NCBI GenBank assembly: GCA_963705955.1
Contig: CAVPLH010000010.1
Location: 186,001 to 250,000, forward strand
Direction: 5' to 3'
DNA: 64,000 nt
DNA from: WHSW01 sp963705955
Lineage (GTDB): Bacteria > Actinomycetota > Thermoleophilia > Solirubrobacterales > 70-9
Each line of letters begins with the position of its first letter. Position 1 is the first letter of the stretch. A program made the translations under genes and the position numbers. A model generated the notes under the pieces. The model made no database searches. It was not told the origin of the DNA and saw only the letters and a program-made list of their open reading frames with translations. Shown piece by piece: positions 26,227-34,267 of the stretch.

Positions 26227-27000
26227 CTATGTGTAATGGCTTCGCTCGAGCTCGGCAGCGAGCTCGAGCGTGGCCGGGTCGAGCTCTGCGTCCGTGAGCC
26301 GGAACGACCTCCCCAACTCGGCGATCAGCGCCGCCTCGACCTCATCGATCCCCGTCCCGGGGACCTCGTCCTCGACGCTACCGGTCGTCCCGGGCTCCCA
26401 ATCGAGGTCGAGCGCCGCGTAGGCGGGCTCGAGCGCGGCCCGGACGGTTGCCGACCCGGTCGCGACGACGACGGCGCCGAGATGCGCGCCGCCCCGGATC
26501 ATCCGCTGGCCGATTCCGGCGAGCTTCACGGCGCCCCGGGCGTTGACGCTCCAGGCACCGGGGCAGTACTCACCCGGCACCTCGCCGATCCGGGCGTCGA
26601 CGCCGAGGCCGTTCAGCGCCCGGGCCACGATCGTCGAAAGGACCTCGAAACGGTCTCTCGTGCCCTCGACGGGTCGCGCTTGCGGGCTCGACCAGGCGAG
26701 GGCGAGCGTGCCCTCGGTGAAGACCGCCGCGCGTCCTCCGGCGAGTCGGAGGACGGGCTCGAAGCCCGCCGCTCGCGCGGCCTCGACCGCGGCCTGAAAC
26801 CCGCCGGCGGCTCGATCCTGCTTCGAGAACGCAAGCTCGCGGCCGGGGCGGTGGAGGCGCAGCGTCGCCGGCAGCGCGCCCGCGGCAATCCGCTTCAGCA
26901 GCGCCTCGGAGACCGCGGTGCCGAAGGCGGGGCGATCGGGAAAGCCGGTCCTGATCAGCCTCAACGGGGGTGCCTGAGCAATATGAGCGTTTGCTTGCAT
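26227..27000 (-). CDS. Lipoate-protein ligase A-like protein (BPL/LplA/LipB fold)
   Basis: A 257-residue member of the biotin/lipoate ligase fold. The lipoyl-binding region shows VLRLAGGRAAVFTEGTLALAW, then CPGAWSVNARGAVKLAGIGQR with the catalytic Lys in KLAGIGQR, and GGAHLGAVVV. The usual RRxSGGGAVYH motif reads RLAGGRAAVF, so it is a divergent, octanoyltransferase-like paralogue rather than canonical LplA. The ATG at 27000 abuts a CRP-type palindrome, which suggests a leaderless or tightly repressed transcript. Confidence 0.7.
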   Translation of the reverse strand: MQANAHIAQAPPLRLIRTGFPDRPAFGTAVSEALLKRIAAGALPATLRLHRPGRELAFSKQDRAAGGFQAAVEAARAAGFEPVLRLAGGRAAVFTEGTLALAWSSPQARPVEGTRDRFEVLSTIVARALNGLGVDARIGEVPGEYCPGAWSVNARGAVKLAGIGQRMIRGGAHLGAVVVATGSATVRAALEPAYAALDLDWEPGTTGSVEDEVPGTGIDEVEAALIAELGRSFRLTDAELDPATLELAAELERSHYT

Positions 27001-27020
27001 GTGTGACCACCGTCACACAT
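26999..27020. promoter_or_regulatory. CRP/FNR-type palindromic operator
   Basis: Perfect nine-base half-sites ATGTGTGAC and GTCACACAT separated by CACC. The core is TGTGA, six bases, TCACA, the classic CRP-family consensus also used by actinobacterial Crp/GlxR. It overlaps the start codon of the leftward lipoate-ligase-like gene and lies about 190 bp before the rightward transglycosylase gene. A further CGTCACAC copy sits near 27048. Binding is inference from symmetry. Confidence 0.6.
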
Positions 27021-27211
27021 AAAACACGTCGAACATGAAACCCTCGCTCGTCACACGGATTGACCCCCGTGGGCGGCGCCCGCTGAGTCGGCGCCCTCGA
27101 GCCTCTCAGCCTAGAGGCCGCCCGCGGGGCCGCGAAGCCGCCCGGCCACCAACCCCGACGAGATCGAGGCGATAGTCGCCGACCGGGCGCACCGAACGGA
27201 GGTGATTTTCC

Positions 27212-27778
27212 GTGTCACGCAAGTTCTGCCTTGTAGCGATCGCGTGCGCCCTCGCGCTCGGCACCACAGCCGCGGCGCGCGCAGCCGAGCCCGGGCTGAC
27301 GCTGCTCGACCGGCCCTCGCACCGGTTCGAGCGCACGATCGAGACCCACAAGCTCACCAGTCGTTACCGCGAGCTGACCGCCGAGGCGAAACGGTTCGAA
27401 GCGGCGCCGGCCGACGATCTGCTCGACGAACGCACCGCGACGGCGCCGGAGCTGCGCGACGGCATCAAGTCCCTGCGCAGCAGGGTCGCGGCGGCGAAGC
27501 GGCGGGCGAAGCGCGAGGCGACGCCGGACTTCGGCCCGGTCGCCGGCGTCTCCCAGGCGACCCTCGACGCGATCGGCGGATGCGAGTCGGGCGGCGACCC
27601 GACCGCCGTCGACTCCTCCGGCACCTACTACGGCAAGTACCAGTTCGACACCGGCACCTGGGCCTCGGTCGGAGGCAGCGGCAACCCGGCGCAGGCCTCC
27701 GAGGCCGAGCAGGACTACCGCGCCTCGTTGCTCTACAGCCGCGCGGGATCGAGCCCCTGGCCGGTCTGCGGTCAGTGA
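27212..27778 (+). CDS. Secreted transglycosylase-like protein (Rpf/lysozyme-like fold)
   Basis: A 188-residue exported protein. The signal peptide (LVAIACALALGTTAAARA) is followed by a Lys/Arg/Glu-rich helical region and a C-terminal transglycosylase-like domain: LDAIGGCESGGDPTAV carries the catalytic Glu, and SSGTYYGKYQFDTGTWAS, QDYRASLLYSRAGSSPWPVCG follow. This is the domain of actinobacterial resuscitation-promoting factors and related wall hydrolases; the two Cys would form the conserved disulfide. A GGAGG ribosome site precedes the GTG start. The upstream 210 bp carries the CRP-type palindrome and small GC-rich hairpins, but not a recognisable ydaO riboswitch. Confidence 0.85.
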   Translation: MSRKFCLVAIACALALGTTAAARAAEPGLTLLDRPSHRFERTIETHKLTSRYRELTAEAKRFEAAPADDLLDERTATAPELRDGIKSLRSRVAAAKRRAKREATPDFGPVAGVSQATLDAIGGCESGGDPTAVDSSGTYYGKYQFDTGTWASVGGSGNPAQASEAEQDYRASLLYSRAGSSPWPVCGQ

Positions 27779-27830
27779 CCCCGCCACCGACCGGCTGACG
27801 GCGGGAATCGGCCCGGTTGCTGCGTACCGC

Positions 27831-28568
27831 TCAGGCGGCGTGGTCGTCGCCGACGGCCTCGTCGGCGGTGTCGCCGAGCAGCGCTCGCCGGAACGTTCTC
27901 TCCTCCTCGTCGAAGAGGAAGCCCCAGAGGTGGCGGCGCTCGAGCAGCGTCCGGCGCTTGGTCTCGAGGACCGCCTGTCGCGGCAGGCCGGCGATTCTCT
28001 GTGCGAGCTCGAGCGCGCGCGGGACGACGTCCCCTGAGACGACCTCGCGGACGATCCCGAGCCGCTGCGCCTCGGTGGCACGAACGACGCGACCGGTGAG
28101 GCAGAGCTCCTGGGCGACGGTCGCCGGAAGCACCGCCCGTGCCGCGGCGTAGCTGGGCGGGATCCCTCGCGGCAGCTCGGGGTAGCCGAAGGTGGCTACC
28201 GAAGCGGCGACTCGCAGATCGCAGAGCAGCGCGAGGGCGAAGCCGCCCGCGAGCGCCGGGCCGTTGACGGCGGCGACGACCGGTCGCCGGCAGCCTCGAA
28301 GTGCCTGGAAGGCGACCGCGCTCGTCTCCACCAGGCGCCGCCGGTTGTCGAGGTCGCCGCCGAACTGGCTCGTGTCCATACCCGAGCAGAACGCGCTTCC
28401 CGCTCCGGTGAGCACGATGCAGCCGACCGTCTCGTCCTCCGAGAGGCCGTCGAACGACTCCGCGAGCTCCTGCCGCAGCTCGATCGAGAGCGCGTTGCGC
28501 TTCTCGGCGCGCCGCAGCGTGACAAGGGCGACGTCGCCCTCGCGTTCGATCGACAGCAGGCCGGCCAT
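27831..28568 (-). CDS. Enoyl-CoA hydratase/isomerase family protein
   Basis: A 245-residue crotonase. KRNALSIELRQEL, the oxyanion-hole segments SAFCSGMDTSQFGG and NGPALAGGFALALLCDLRVA, and FGYPELPRGIPPSYAAA are visible. The usual catalytic Glu pair is only partly recognisable (PELPRGIPP), so it may be a hydratase, isomerase or another crotonase activity. A second crotonase gene is 2.4 kb away, but they do not form one operon. Confidence 0.85.
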   Translation of the reverse strand: MAGLLSIEREGDVALVTLRRAEKRNALSIELRQELAESFDGLSEDETVGCIVLTGAGSAFCSGMDTSQFGGDLDNRRRLVETSAVAFQALRGCRRPVVAAVNGPALAGGFALALLCDLRVAASVATFGYPELPRGIPPSYAAARAVLPATVAQELCLTGRVVRATEAQRLGIVREVVSGDVVPRALELAQRIAGLPRQAVLETKRRTLLERRHLWGFLFDEEERTFRRALLGDTADEAVGDDHAA

Positions 28569-28611
28569 GGGCGCCGATGCTAACCGCGCGGCGCAACCGA
28601 GTGGAGTCCGG

Positions 28612-28800
28612 TCAGGCTGCCTCGCGACGGTCGCTTGGCTTCTGGCGATCGCCCGGCGCCCGCGTCACCCGGATTTCACCGGCGAGCAGGTCGGGGGAGA
28701 ACTCGCGAAGCATCGCCTCCAGACAGCTCTCGCAGCTGCATTCGGGCACCGCCAATCCGGTCTCGGGGCACCTCGGATCGCCTGCCCCCGAAGTTGGCAC
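28612..28800 (-). CDS. Small cysteine-rich protein
   Basis: A 62-residue frame from GTG 28800 with four cysteines, two of them as a CSCESC cluster inside VPECSCESCLEAML, plus an upstream CPETG. The arrangement could bind a metal such as zinc. The tail is Arg/Lys-rich. It lies alone between the crotonase and the HD-domain gene. I do not recognise it, and coding status rests only on the sensible composition and cysteine pattern. Confidence 0.4.
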   Translation of the reverse strand: MPTSGAGDPRCPETGLAVPECSCESCLEAMLREFSPDLLAGEIRVTRAPGDRQKPSDRREAA

Positions 28801-28892
28801 GGGGACGAGACTAATGCCGCTTGCGGGCGGAAAACCGGCGGTCGCCGGCCAAACCTCCGGACCCGGTTCACCGCGCCTGCGAGGATGGGCTG

Positions 28893-29777
28893 GTGTCCGG
28901 GCCCGACTCCAGCTCAGAACCCGAGCAGCAGCCGGCCGAGGCCGCCGAGGCGGCCGGGCCCGGGGAGCTCGGGCGCCCGCCGGGCGAGGCGATCGCCTCG
29001 GCGCGGGTGCGTGCCCCGTTGCGCGGCAACCGCCGGCTCGAGTCGCTGCTCGAGCGGGTCAATGCCGACCCCGAGGTGCGGACCTGGTGGCACATGGCAC
29101 AGATCCAGTCGGAGCGCCTCGGGATGTCCGACCACTCCTGGGTCCACGTCCAGGTCGTCCTCAACATCGCCCTGCGTCTGCTGCGCCTGCTGGTGAAGGG
29201 CGGACAGCGGCCCGCGATGGTCACCGACCACGCGATGCGCGACCGCGACGCCGAGGTCGTCGTCGCCGCCGGGGCTCTGCTTCACGACGTCGGGATGTCG
29301 ATTCACCGCGCCGATCACGAGGCGTTCAGCCTCTTCCTCGCCGAGCGCAAGCTGCGCGAGTTGCTCGAAGGGGTCTACAAGGACCCCGCCGAGCGCACCG
29401 TCGTGGTCGCCGAGTCGCTGCAGGCGATCATCGGCCACCGCCGTCGCGGCGAGCCGTACACGGTCGAGGCGGGGGTGGTCAGGGTGGCCGACGCGCTCGA
29501 CATGGCCCACGGGCGCTCGCGGCTCCCGGTCGAAGGCGGGCAGATGGGGATCCACTCGATCTCTGCTGCGGCGATCGACCGGATCGAGATCGCCGCCGGG
29601 GAGGAACGCCCGGTCCGGATCGAGATCGCGATGAACAACTCGGCCGGGATCTTCCAGGTCGACGACCTCTTGGCGACGAAGCTGCGCGGAACCGCGCTCG
29701 AGGGCCAGGTCGAGGTCGTCGCCTCGGTCGAGGGCGAGTCCGAGAAGCGACTCTTGCCCGAGTTCCGGATCGTCTGA
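28893..29777 (+). CDS. HD-domain phosphohydrolase
   Basis: A 294-residue HD-superfamily protein. After a Pro/Glu/Ala-rich leader come WHMAQIQSERLGMSDHSWVH (first His), AGALLHDVGMSIHRADHEAF (the HD pair and a following His), QAIIGHRRRG and VVRVADALDMAHGRS (the last Asp). All metal ligands are present, so it is probably an active phosphohydrolase. The C-terminal 90 residues are beta-rich (IEIAAGEERPVRIEIAMNN), perhaps a regulatory domain. GTG 28893 was chosen after a purine-rich ribosome site; the frame is open to 28821. It is the first of a possible pair with the CHAD gene. Confidence 0.8.
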   Translation: MSGPDSSSEPEQQPAEAAEAAGPGELGRPPGEAIASARVRAPLRGNRRLESLLERVNADPEVRTWWHMAQIQSERLGMSDHSWVHVQVVLNIALRLLRLLVKGGQRPAMVTDHAMRDRDAEVVVAAGALLHDVGMSIHRADHEAFSLFLAERKLRELLEGVYKDPAERTVVVAESLQAIIGHRRRGEPYTVEAGVVRVADALDMAHGRSRLPVEGGQMGIHSISAAAIDRIEIAAGEERPVRIEIAMNNSAGIFQVDDLLATKLRGTALEGQVEVVASVEGESEKRLLPEFRIV

Positions 29778-29937
29778 CCCCGGTTTCGGCGGCTTTCCCT
29801 CAGGGTGCGTCGCGGACGCGCGAGCCTTCTCGGTGTTTTCACAACTCGCGGGAAGGGACGCGTTCTCGTACGCTGGTGTTCCGACCGGCGCCGCGGAACG
29901 AAGGGCCGGCACGGCGAGCGTCTTCCCAAGAGCAGCG

Positions 29938-30993
29938 ATGAGCCCCGACTTTCCATCCCACCCATTGTCCGAGCGCGCCCGGCGCTCGATCGCCCGCGTC
30001 GGGTCGACCGCGCAAGCGCCGCCGGCGCCGACCAACTCCGACGGCGACGAGCACGCCGCGCGCGCGACCGACGACGGGCGCAGCTATCGCCTGACGCGTA
30101 CGGAGGGCGCGGCCGAGGGGATCCAAAGGGTGATCATCGGCCGGCTCGACGACGCCGCCGAGCAGCTCCGCGAGCGAATCGCCGAGGACGCGGTGACGGC
30201 GGTGCACGAGGCGCGCAAGGACCTCAAGAAGGCGCGCTCGGCGATCAGGCTGGCGCGCGGCGGCATCGGCGGAAAGCGCTACCGGAAGGCGAACCGCGGC
30301 CTGCGGGACGCGGGCCGGGCACTGTCGGGTACGCGGGATGCCGACGTCCGGTCCGAGACGTTACGCCGGTTGCGGGACACGTTCTCCGACGAGCTCTCGG
30401 TTGCCACTGCGACGGCGATCGAGGCGGCGATCGAGGAAGCCGAACGAGCCGCGGGAGCGGGCGCCGGCGGCGGCGACCCGAGCGAGGTCGCGGCGCGAGC
30501 CGCGTCGGAGATCGAGCGCGTCCGCGCCGCTGTGGCCCGTTGGGAGCTCAGCACCGACGGCTGGAAGCTGGTCGGCCCCGGGCTCGAGCGCGGATACCGG
30601 CGCGGTCGGCTCGAGTTCCGTCGCGTCCTCGACGGACCGACGCCGGAGGCGATCCACGCCTGGCGCAAGCGCGCCAAGGATCTCTGGTACCACCTGCGTC
30701 TGGTCCGGCGCAGTTGGCCCGTGGTGCTGGAGGCGACGATCGCCGAGGTGCACGAGCTGACCGACCTGCTCGGCGACCACCACGACCTGACGGCGCTCCG
30801 CGATCATCTTCGATCCCGTGCGATCGGCCCGGCGGACGCCGATCGGGACGCCGAGATCATGGAGCTGATCGAGCGCCGCCAGGAACAGCTCGCCGAGCAG
30901 GCGATCCCGCTGGGCGAGCGGCTCTACGCGGAGAAGCCGAGCGCGTTCGCGGCCCGGAACGCCGGCTACTGGCGTGCCTGGCGGGTCGACTGA
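29938..30993 (+). CDS. CHAD-domain protein
   Basis: A 351-residue helical protein of the CHAD (conserved histidine alpha-helical) family. The paired signature helices are VHEARKDLKKARSAIRL and IHAWRKRAKDLWYHLRL, each with the conserved His and basic residues, in two four-helix repeats. CHAD proteins bind polyphosphate, and often occur with CYTH domains; a separate CYTH gene lies at 2.8 kb. The ATG at 29938 was preferred; the frame is open from 29833. Binding of polyphosphate here is inference from the family. Confidence 0.85.
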   Translation: MSPDFPSHPLSERARRSIARVGSTAQAPPAPTNSDGDEHAARATDDGRSYRLTRTEGAAEGIQRVIIGRLDDAAEQLRERIAEDAVTAVHEARKDLKKARSAIRLARGGIGGKRYRKANRGLRDAGRALSGTRDADVRSETLRRLRDTFSDELSVATATAIEAAIEEAERAAGAGAGGGDPSEVAARAASEIERVRAAVARWELSTDGWKLVGPGLERGYRRGRLEFRRVLDGPTPEAIHAWRKRAKDLWYHLRLVRRSWPVVLEATIAEVHELTDLLGDHHDLTALRDHLRSRAIGPADADRDAEIMELIERRQEQLAEQAIPLGERLYAEKPSAFAARNAGYWRAWRVD

Positions 30994-30994
30994 C

Positions 30995-31801
30995 TCAGAC
31001 GCCCGCGCCGTCGCCGCCGCGGCCCTCGCCGGCGGCGAAGCGCGCCGCGCCGGCGACGCCGGTGATCACCGAATCGCGGCCCAGCCTCGCCTCGAGCTCG
31101 AGCCCCTGCTCGAACGGCAGGCCGATCCCCTCGAGCGCGGCGCGACGGTCGGAGAGCATCGTCCGTTGCGGGAAGCCGGCCAGGCCCTCGGCGATCTGAA
31201 GCGCCCGGTCGAGATGCTGCCCGGCCGCCACGACCTCGGTCACGAGCCCCCAGCCGAGCGCCTCCTCGGCACCCACGAGGCGGCCGGTGAGGATCATCTC
31301 GAGCGCCCGGCCGATGCCGACGATTCGCGGCAGCCGCTGGGTGCCGCCGTCGATCAGCGGGACGCCGAAGCGCCGCTCGGTGAACCCGAGCCGCGCGTCG
31401 CGCGTCGCGACCCGCAGATCGCACCAGAGCGCCAGCTCGAGGCCGCCCGCAAGGCACCACCCGGAGATCGCGGCGATCGTCGGCTTCGAGGCGCGCAGGC
31501 GGGTGAAGCCGAGCGGCCCGTCGGGGCGGTCGCGAAGCCAGGAGTCGACCGCCGCCGCCGGATCGTCGCCGCCGAACGCCTCGGCGCGCTCGGCGAGCGC
31601 CTTCAGGTCGGCTCCGGCGCAGAACGCCTCCGGGCCCTCGCCGGTGAGCACCAGGGCGCGGGCGTCGTCGTCGGCCTCGAACTCACCGAAGCGCTCGAGC
31701 AGCAGCGCGGCGGTCTCGTCGTCGACCGCGTTGCGCCGCTCGGGCCGGGTGATCGTCAGCACCGCGGCGGAGCCGCGCCGTTCGTATCCGACCTTGCTCA
31801 C
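30995..31801 (-). CDS. Enoyl-CoA hydratase/isomerase family protein
   Basis: A 268-residue crotonase. It has ERRNAVDDETAALL, the oxyanion-hole pieces EAFCAGADLKAL and ISGWCLAGGLELALWCDLRVA, LGFTERRFGVPLIDGGTQRL and GRLVGAEEALGWGLV. The position that holds the second catalytic Glu reads GVPLIDGG, so hydratase activity is uncertain. It is convergent with the CHAD gene (ends overlap by about 1 bp). Confidence 0.85.
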   Translation of the reverse strand: MSKVGYERRGSAAVLTITRPERRNAVDDETAALLLERFGEFEADDDARALVLTGEGPEAFCAGADLKALAERAEAFGGDDPAAAVDSWLRDRPDGPLGFTRLRASKPTIAAISGWCLAGGLELALWCDLRVATRDARLGFTERRFGVPLIDGGTQRLPRIVGIGRALEMILTGRLVGAEEALGWGLVTEVVAAGQHLDRALQIAEGLAGFPQRTMLSDRRAALEGIGLPFEQGLELEARLGRDSVITGVAGAARFAAGEGRGGDGAGV

Positions 31802-31813
31802 ACGCGGCGTGGC

Positions 31814-32068
31814 TCAGGGTCGCCGCAGGCGGTCGAGCTCCTCGCGGGCGCGCTCCTTGCGACTGTCGAGACGCATCTGGATCAGCGAGAACGCGATCAC
31901 GATCACGGTGAAGAAGACCATCAGGCCGAAGGCGAAGTAGGTGACGACCTTGTCGTCCGTGCGGCCGTAGAGGCCGACGCCGTCCGCCGCGAGAGCGGCG
32001 GGCGCGGCGAACAGGAGCACTGCCAGCGACGAGGCGAGAAGCGCGGCGACGCGGCGAGCCCGGTTCAC
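31814..32068 (-). CDS. Small membrane protein
   Basis: An 84-residue protein. A basic N-terminus and an Ala/Leu-rich signal-like helix (VAALLASSLAVLLFAAPAALA) are followed by a short polar region and a second helix (VVTYFAFGLMVFFTVIVIAF), then a charged tail SRKERAREELDRL. GTG at 32068 gives the best N-terminus. It precedes the crotonase by 12 bp and is divergent from uppP. No known function. Confidence 0.65.
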   Translation of the reverse strand: MNRARRVAALLASSLAVLLFAAPAALAADGVGLYGRTDDKVVTYFAFGLMVFFTVIVIAFSLIQMRLDSRKERAREELDRLRRP

Positions 32069-32136
32069 GTCGCGAACTCTACAACGACCGGGGGTAGGGC
32101 CGTGCGCCACCGCCCGTCGCCTAGGATGCCGCGCCG

Positions 32137-32979
32137 ATGAGCATCCTCGAGGCGATTCTGCTCGGGATCGTCCAGGGCCTGACCGAGTTCCTGCCGATCT
32201 CCTCCTCCGGTCACCTGATCCTGGTCCCGTGGCTCCAGGACTACACCTTCCTCCAGGACCATCCCCACTTCAACAAGACGTTCGACGTCGCGCTGCACAT
32301 CGGCACCCTGCTCGCGGTCGTCTACTACTTCCGGGTCGAGCTCTGGGCGATGGTCGGCGGTTTCTTCCGCACCGTCCGCTCCCGCTCGGTCGACGACGCC
32401 GACGGCCGGCTCGCCTGGATCATCCTGATCGGCACGATCCCGGCTGTGATCGTCGGCGGCCTCGGCTCGAACTGGATCGACGACCACCTCGGCGAGCCGT
32501 GGATGATCGGGATCCAGCTGATCGTCTTCGGGCTCCTGCTCGGGCTCGCCGACCGGATGCCGCAGCGCGAGGACATGGAGCAGGTCAGCCTCCGCCACGG
32601 GGTCGTGATCGGTGTCGCCCAGACCCTCGCGCTGGCGCCCGGGACGTCGCGGTCCGGGATCACGATCACCGCCGGGCGCTTCCTCGGGCTGACCCGCGAC
32701 GCCGCGGCCAGGGTCTCGTTCCTGCTACTCGTGCCGGCCACGGCCGGGGCGGTGCTGCTGAAGGGCTACGAGGCGCTCGCCGACGGCCTCCCCGACGGCG
32801 TCGCGGGGCCGATGGTCGCCGGGATCGCCGCCTCGGCGATCTCCGGCTATCTGGCGATCGCGGGCCTGCTGCGGTTCGTCCGCACCCACAGCTACGACGT
32901 CTTCGTCGTCTACCGGGTTCTGATCGGGGTCGGCGTCCTGGTGCTGATCGCAAGCGGCGCGTACAGCGCGACCTTCTGA
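32137..32979 (+). CDS. uppP: Undecaprenyl-diphosphatase
   Basis: A 280-residue integral membrane BacA/UppP protein that recycles the carrier lipid C55-PP to C55-P for peptidoglycan synthesis and confers bacitracin tolerance. The signature motifs are GLTEFLPISSSGHLIL near the N-terminus and LAPGTSRSGITITAGRFLG in the middle; both include the catalytic Glu/Ser/Arg residues. The ATG at 32137 directly precedes the first helix. Eight helices are apparent. An inverted repeat lies just downstream. It releases phosphate, fitting the neighbouring phosphate genes, but no operon link is evident. Confidence 0.93.
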   Translation: MSILEAILLGIVQGLTEFLPISSSGHLILVPWLQDYTFLQDHPHFNKTFDVALHIGTLLAVVYYFRVELWAMVGGFFRTVRSRSVDDADGRLAWIILIGTIPAVIVGGLGSNWIDDHLGEPWMIGIQLIVFGLLLGLADRMPQREDMEQVSLRHGVVIGVAQTLALAPGTSRSGITITAGRFLGLTRDAAARVSFLLLVPATAGAVLLKGYEALADGLPDGVAGPMVAGIAASAISGYLAIAGLLRFVRTHSYDVFVVYRVLIGVGVLVLIASGAYSATF

Positions 32980-33010
32980 GCCAAGCGCTCGCTGCGGCCC
33001 GGAAATAATG

Positions 33011-33049
33011 AGCGCGCGGCACCCGGGGCAGTGAGTGAGGCCGCGCGCT
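33011..33049 (+). terminator. Inverted repeat downstream of uppP
   Basis: Ten-base perfect arms AGCGCGCGGC and GCCGCGCGCT with a 19-base loop, 32 bp after the uppP stop. There is no clear T-tract, so it may act as a terminator of uppP or as a structured element upstream of the response-regulator gene. Confidence 0.45.
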
Positions 33050-33243
33050 GCACGAGAGAGGATCTCGCTCGACCAGTCTGCGGCTCAGGGCGACCTGCGG
33101 CGTGAAAAAGGTGAGAAATAGCGTGTGAAAGTCCCGTAAACGGGCGCCCGCCCGCCTCGTGGGTGTCTACCATCCAGGTTGCTTTAGAGAGAGGACCGGG
33201 GCAGGTCCGCGGCTCAGACGCGGAGTGCCGCCGGTGGAGTGCG

Positions 33244-34047
33244 ATGAACTCACAGCTCGGAACAGTCCGCCTCGCCATAATCGACAACGAGAGCGCCTTC
33301 GTGCGGGTGCTCGCCCGCCGCTTCGAAACGGCGGGCTGGGAGTATCGCGTCCAGGCGTCGAGCGTCCCCACGTCCGAGCTCATCTCCTGGAAGCTGAACG
33401 CTCTGCTGATCGACATCTCGGTTCTCGGCCCGATCGGCTGGGAATTCCTCGAGCGCGTCTGCGGGATGCTGCCCGATCTCGGCGTGATCGTCTGCACCGA
33501 GGGCTCGACCGTCGCGCAGCGGGTCCGCGGACTGCGGCTCGGGGCCGACGACTGGATCGTCAAGCCGTCGCACCCCGAGGAGGTGATGGCGAGGGTCGAG
33601 GTGGTCGTGCGTCGACGCCGGCGGGCGCGCCCGACGCCGGAGGTGGGCCCTCTCGTCGCGGGTGAGATCGAGATCCGTGCCGATCAGTACCAGGCGTTCG
33701 TCGCCGGTCGGAGCCTCAACCTGACCCGGCGCGAGTACGAGTTGCTGGCCGTCCTCGTCGAGGCGAGCGGCCGCGTGATCGAGCGTGAGGAGATCTACCA
33801 GCGGGTCTGGGGCTACGCGATGGCACACGGCGACCGCTCCGTCGACGTCTTCGTTCGCAAGCTGCGCTCCAAGCTGCAGCGATCCTCGCCGGGCTGGGAG
33901 TACATCCACACGCATTTCGGGATCGGCTATCGCTTCGAGCCGAATCCGGAGCGAGCTTCCCCGACGGCCACAGAGCCGGGGATCGGAGAGACCTCGCGGG
34001 GTGGCGAGCCTTCTCCTGCCGACGCCGCGCCGCAGCCCGTCGCCTGA
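33244..34047 (+). CDS. OmpR/PhoB-type response regulator, orphan
   Basis: A 267-residue regulator. The receiver has D57 in ALLIDISVLGP as the phospho-acceptor and K107 in DDWIVKPSHP. The usual acidic pair reads D14-N15. A winged-helix output domain follows, with LTRREYELLAVLVEASGRVI, RVWGYAMAHGDRSVDVFVRKLRSK, and FGIGYRF. The tail is Pro/Ala-rich. The ATG at 33244 follows a GGAG-like site. It sits directly before pstS with no kinase beside it. Its position suggests control of the phosphate genes, which is inference. Confidence 0.82.
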   Translation: MNSQLGTVRLAIIDNESAFVRVLARRFETAGWEYRVQASSVPTSELISWKLNALLIDISVLGPIGWEFLERVCGMLPDLGVIVCTEGSTVAQRVRGLRLGADDWIVKPSHPEEVMARVEVVVRRRRRARPTPEVGPLVAGEIEIRADQYQAFVAGRSLNLTRREYELLAVLVEASGRVIEREEIYQRVWGYAMAHGDRSVDVFVRKLRSKLQRSSPGWEYIHTHFGIGYRFEPNPERASPTATEPGIGETSRGGEPSPADAAPQPVA

Positions 34048-34068
34048 CTCGGCGCCCTTTCTCACGCC

Positions 34069-34090
34069 GTTCACATCCTTTTCACACCTG
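34069..34090 (+). promoter_or_regulatory. PHO-box-like direct repeat upstream of pstS
   Basis: Two adjacent 11-base units, GTTCACATCCT then TTTCACACCTG, match the arrangement and core (TTCAC) of actinobacterial PhoP boxes. They lie about 180 bp before the pstS start. A third TCAC nearby at 34062 is out of register by two bases. The rest of the 34048-34267 gap holds no gene. Confidence 0.55.
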
Positions 34091-34267
34091 CTTGCCCGCG
34101 GCATAACAAGCTTGCGGCCAAGCGGTGCGACTGTGCTCAAAACGCACCGGAGGACGCCCGACGTGTGCCGGGCCGATCTCAAAGGTGCTCGCCACCGGGA
34201 CTTGCCCAATGGTCCGGTGCGGCACCTGATCGACAGATAAGACCAACTCAGAAGGAGACTTCCTCAA

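Noticed and set aside
27021..27211. A c-di-AMP (ydaO) riboswitch before the transglycosylase gene
   Set aside because: Such riboswitches often precede actinobacterial rpf genes, but I could not find the conserved core elements here, only GC-rich short hairpins.
33102..33146. A PHO-box before the orphan response regulator
   Set aside because: GTGAA-like words occur but at spacings of 9 and 14 bases, without the 11-base register seen elsewhere.
34058..34068. A third PHO-box unit ahead of the pstS pair
   Set aside because: Its TCAC core lies 9 bases, not 11, before the next one, so it is out of register.
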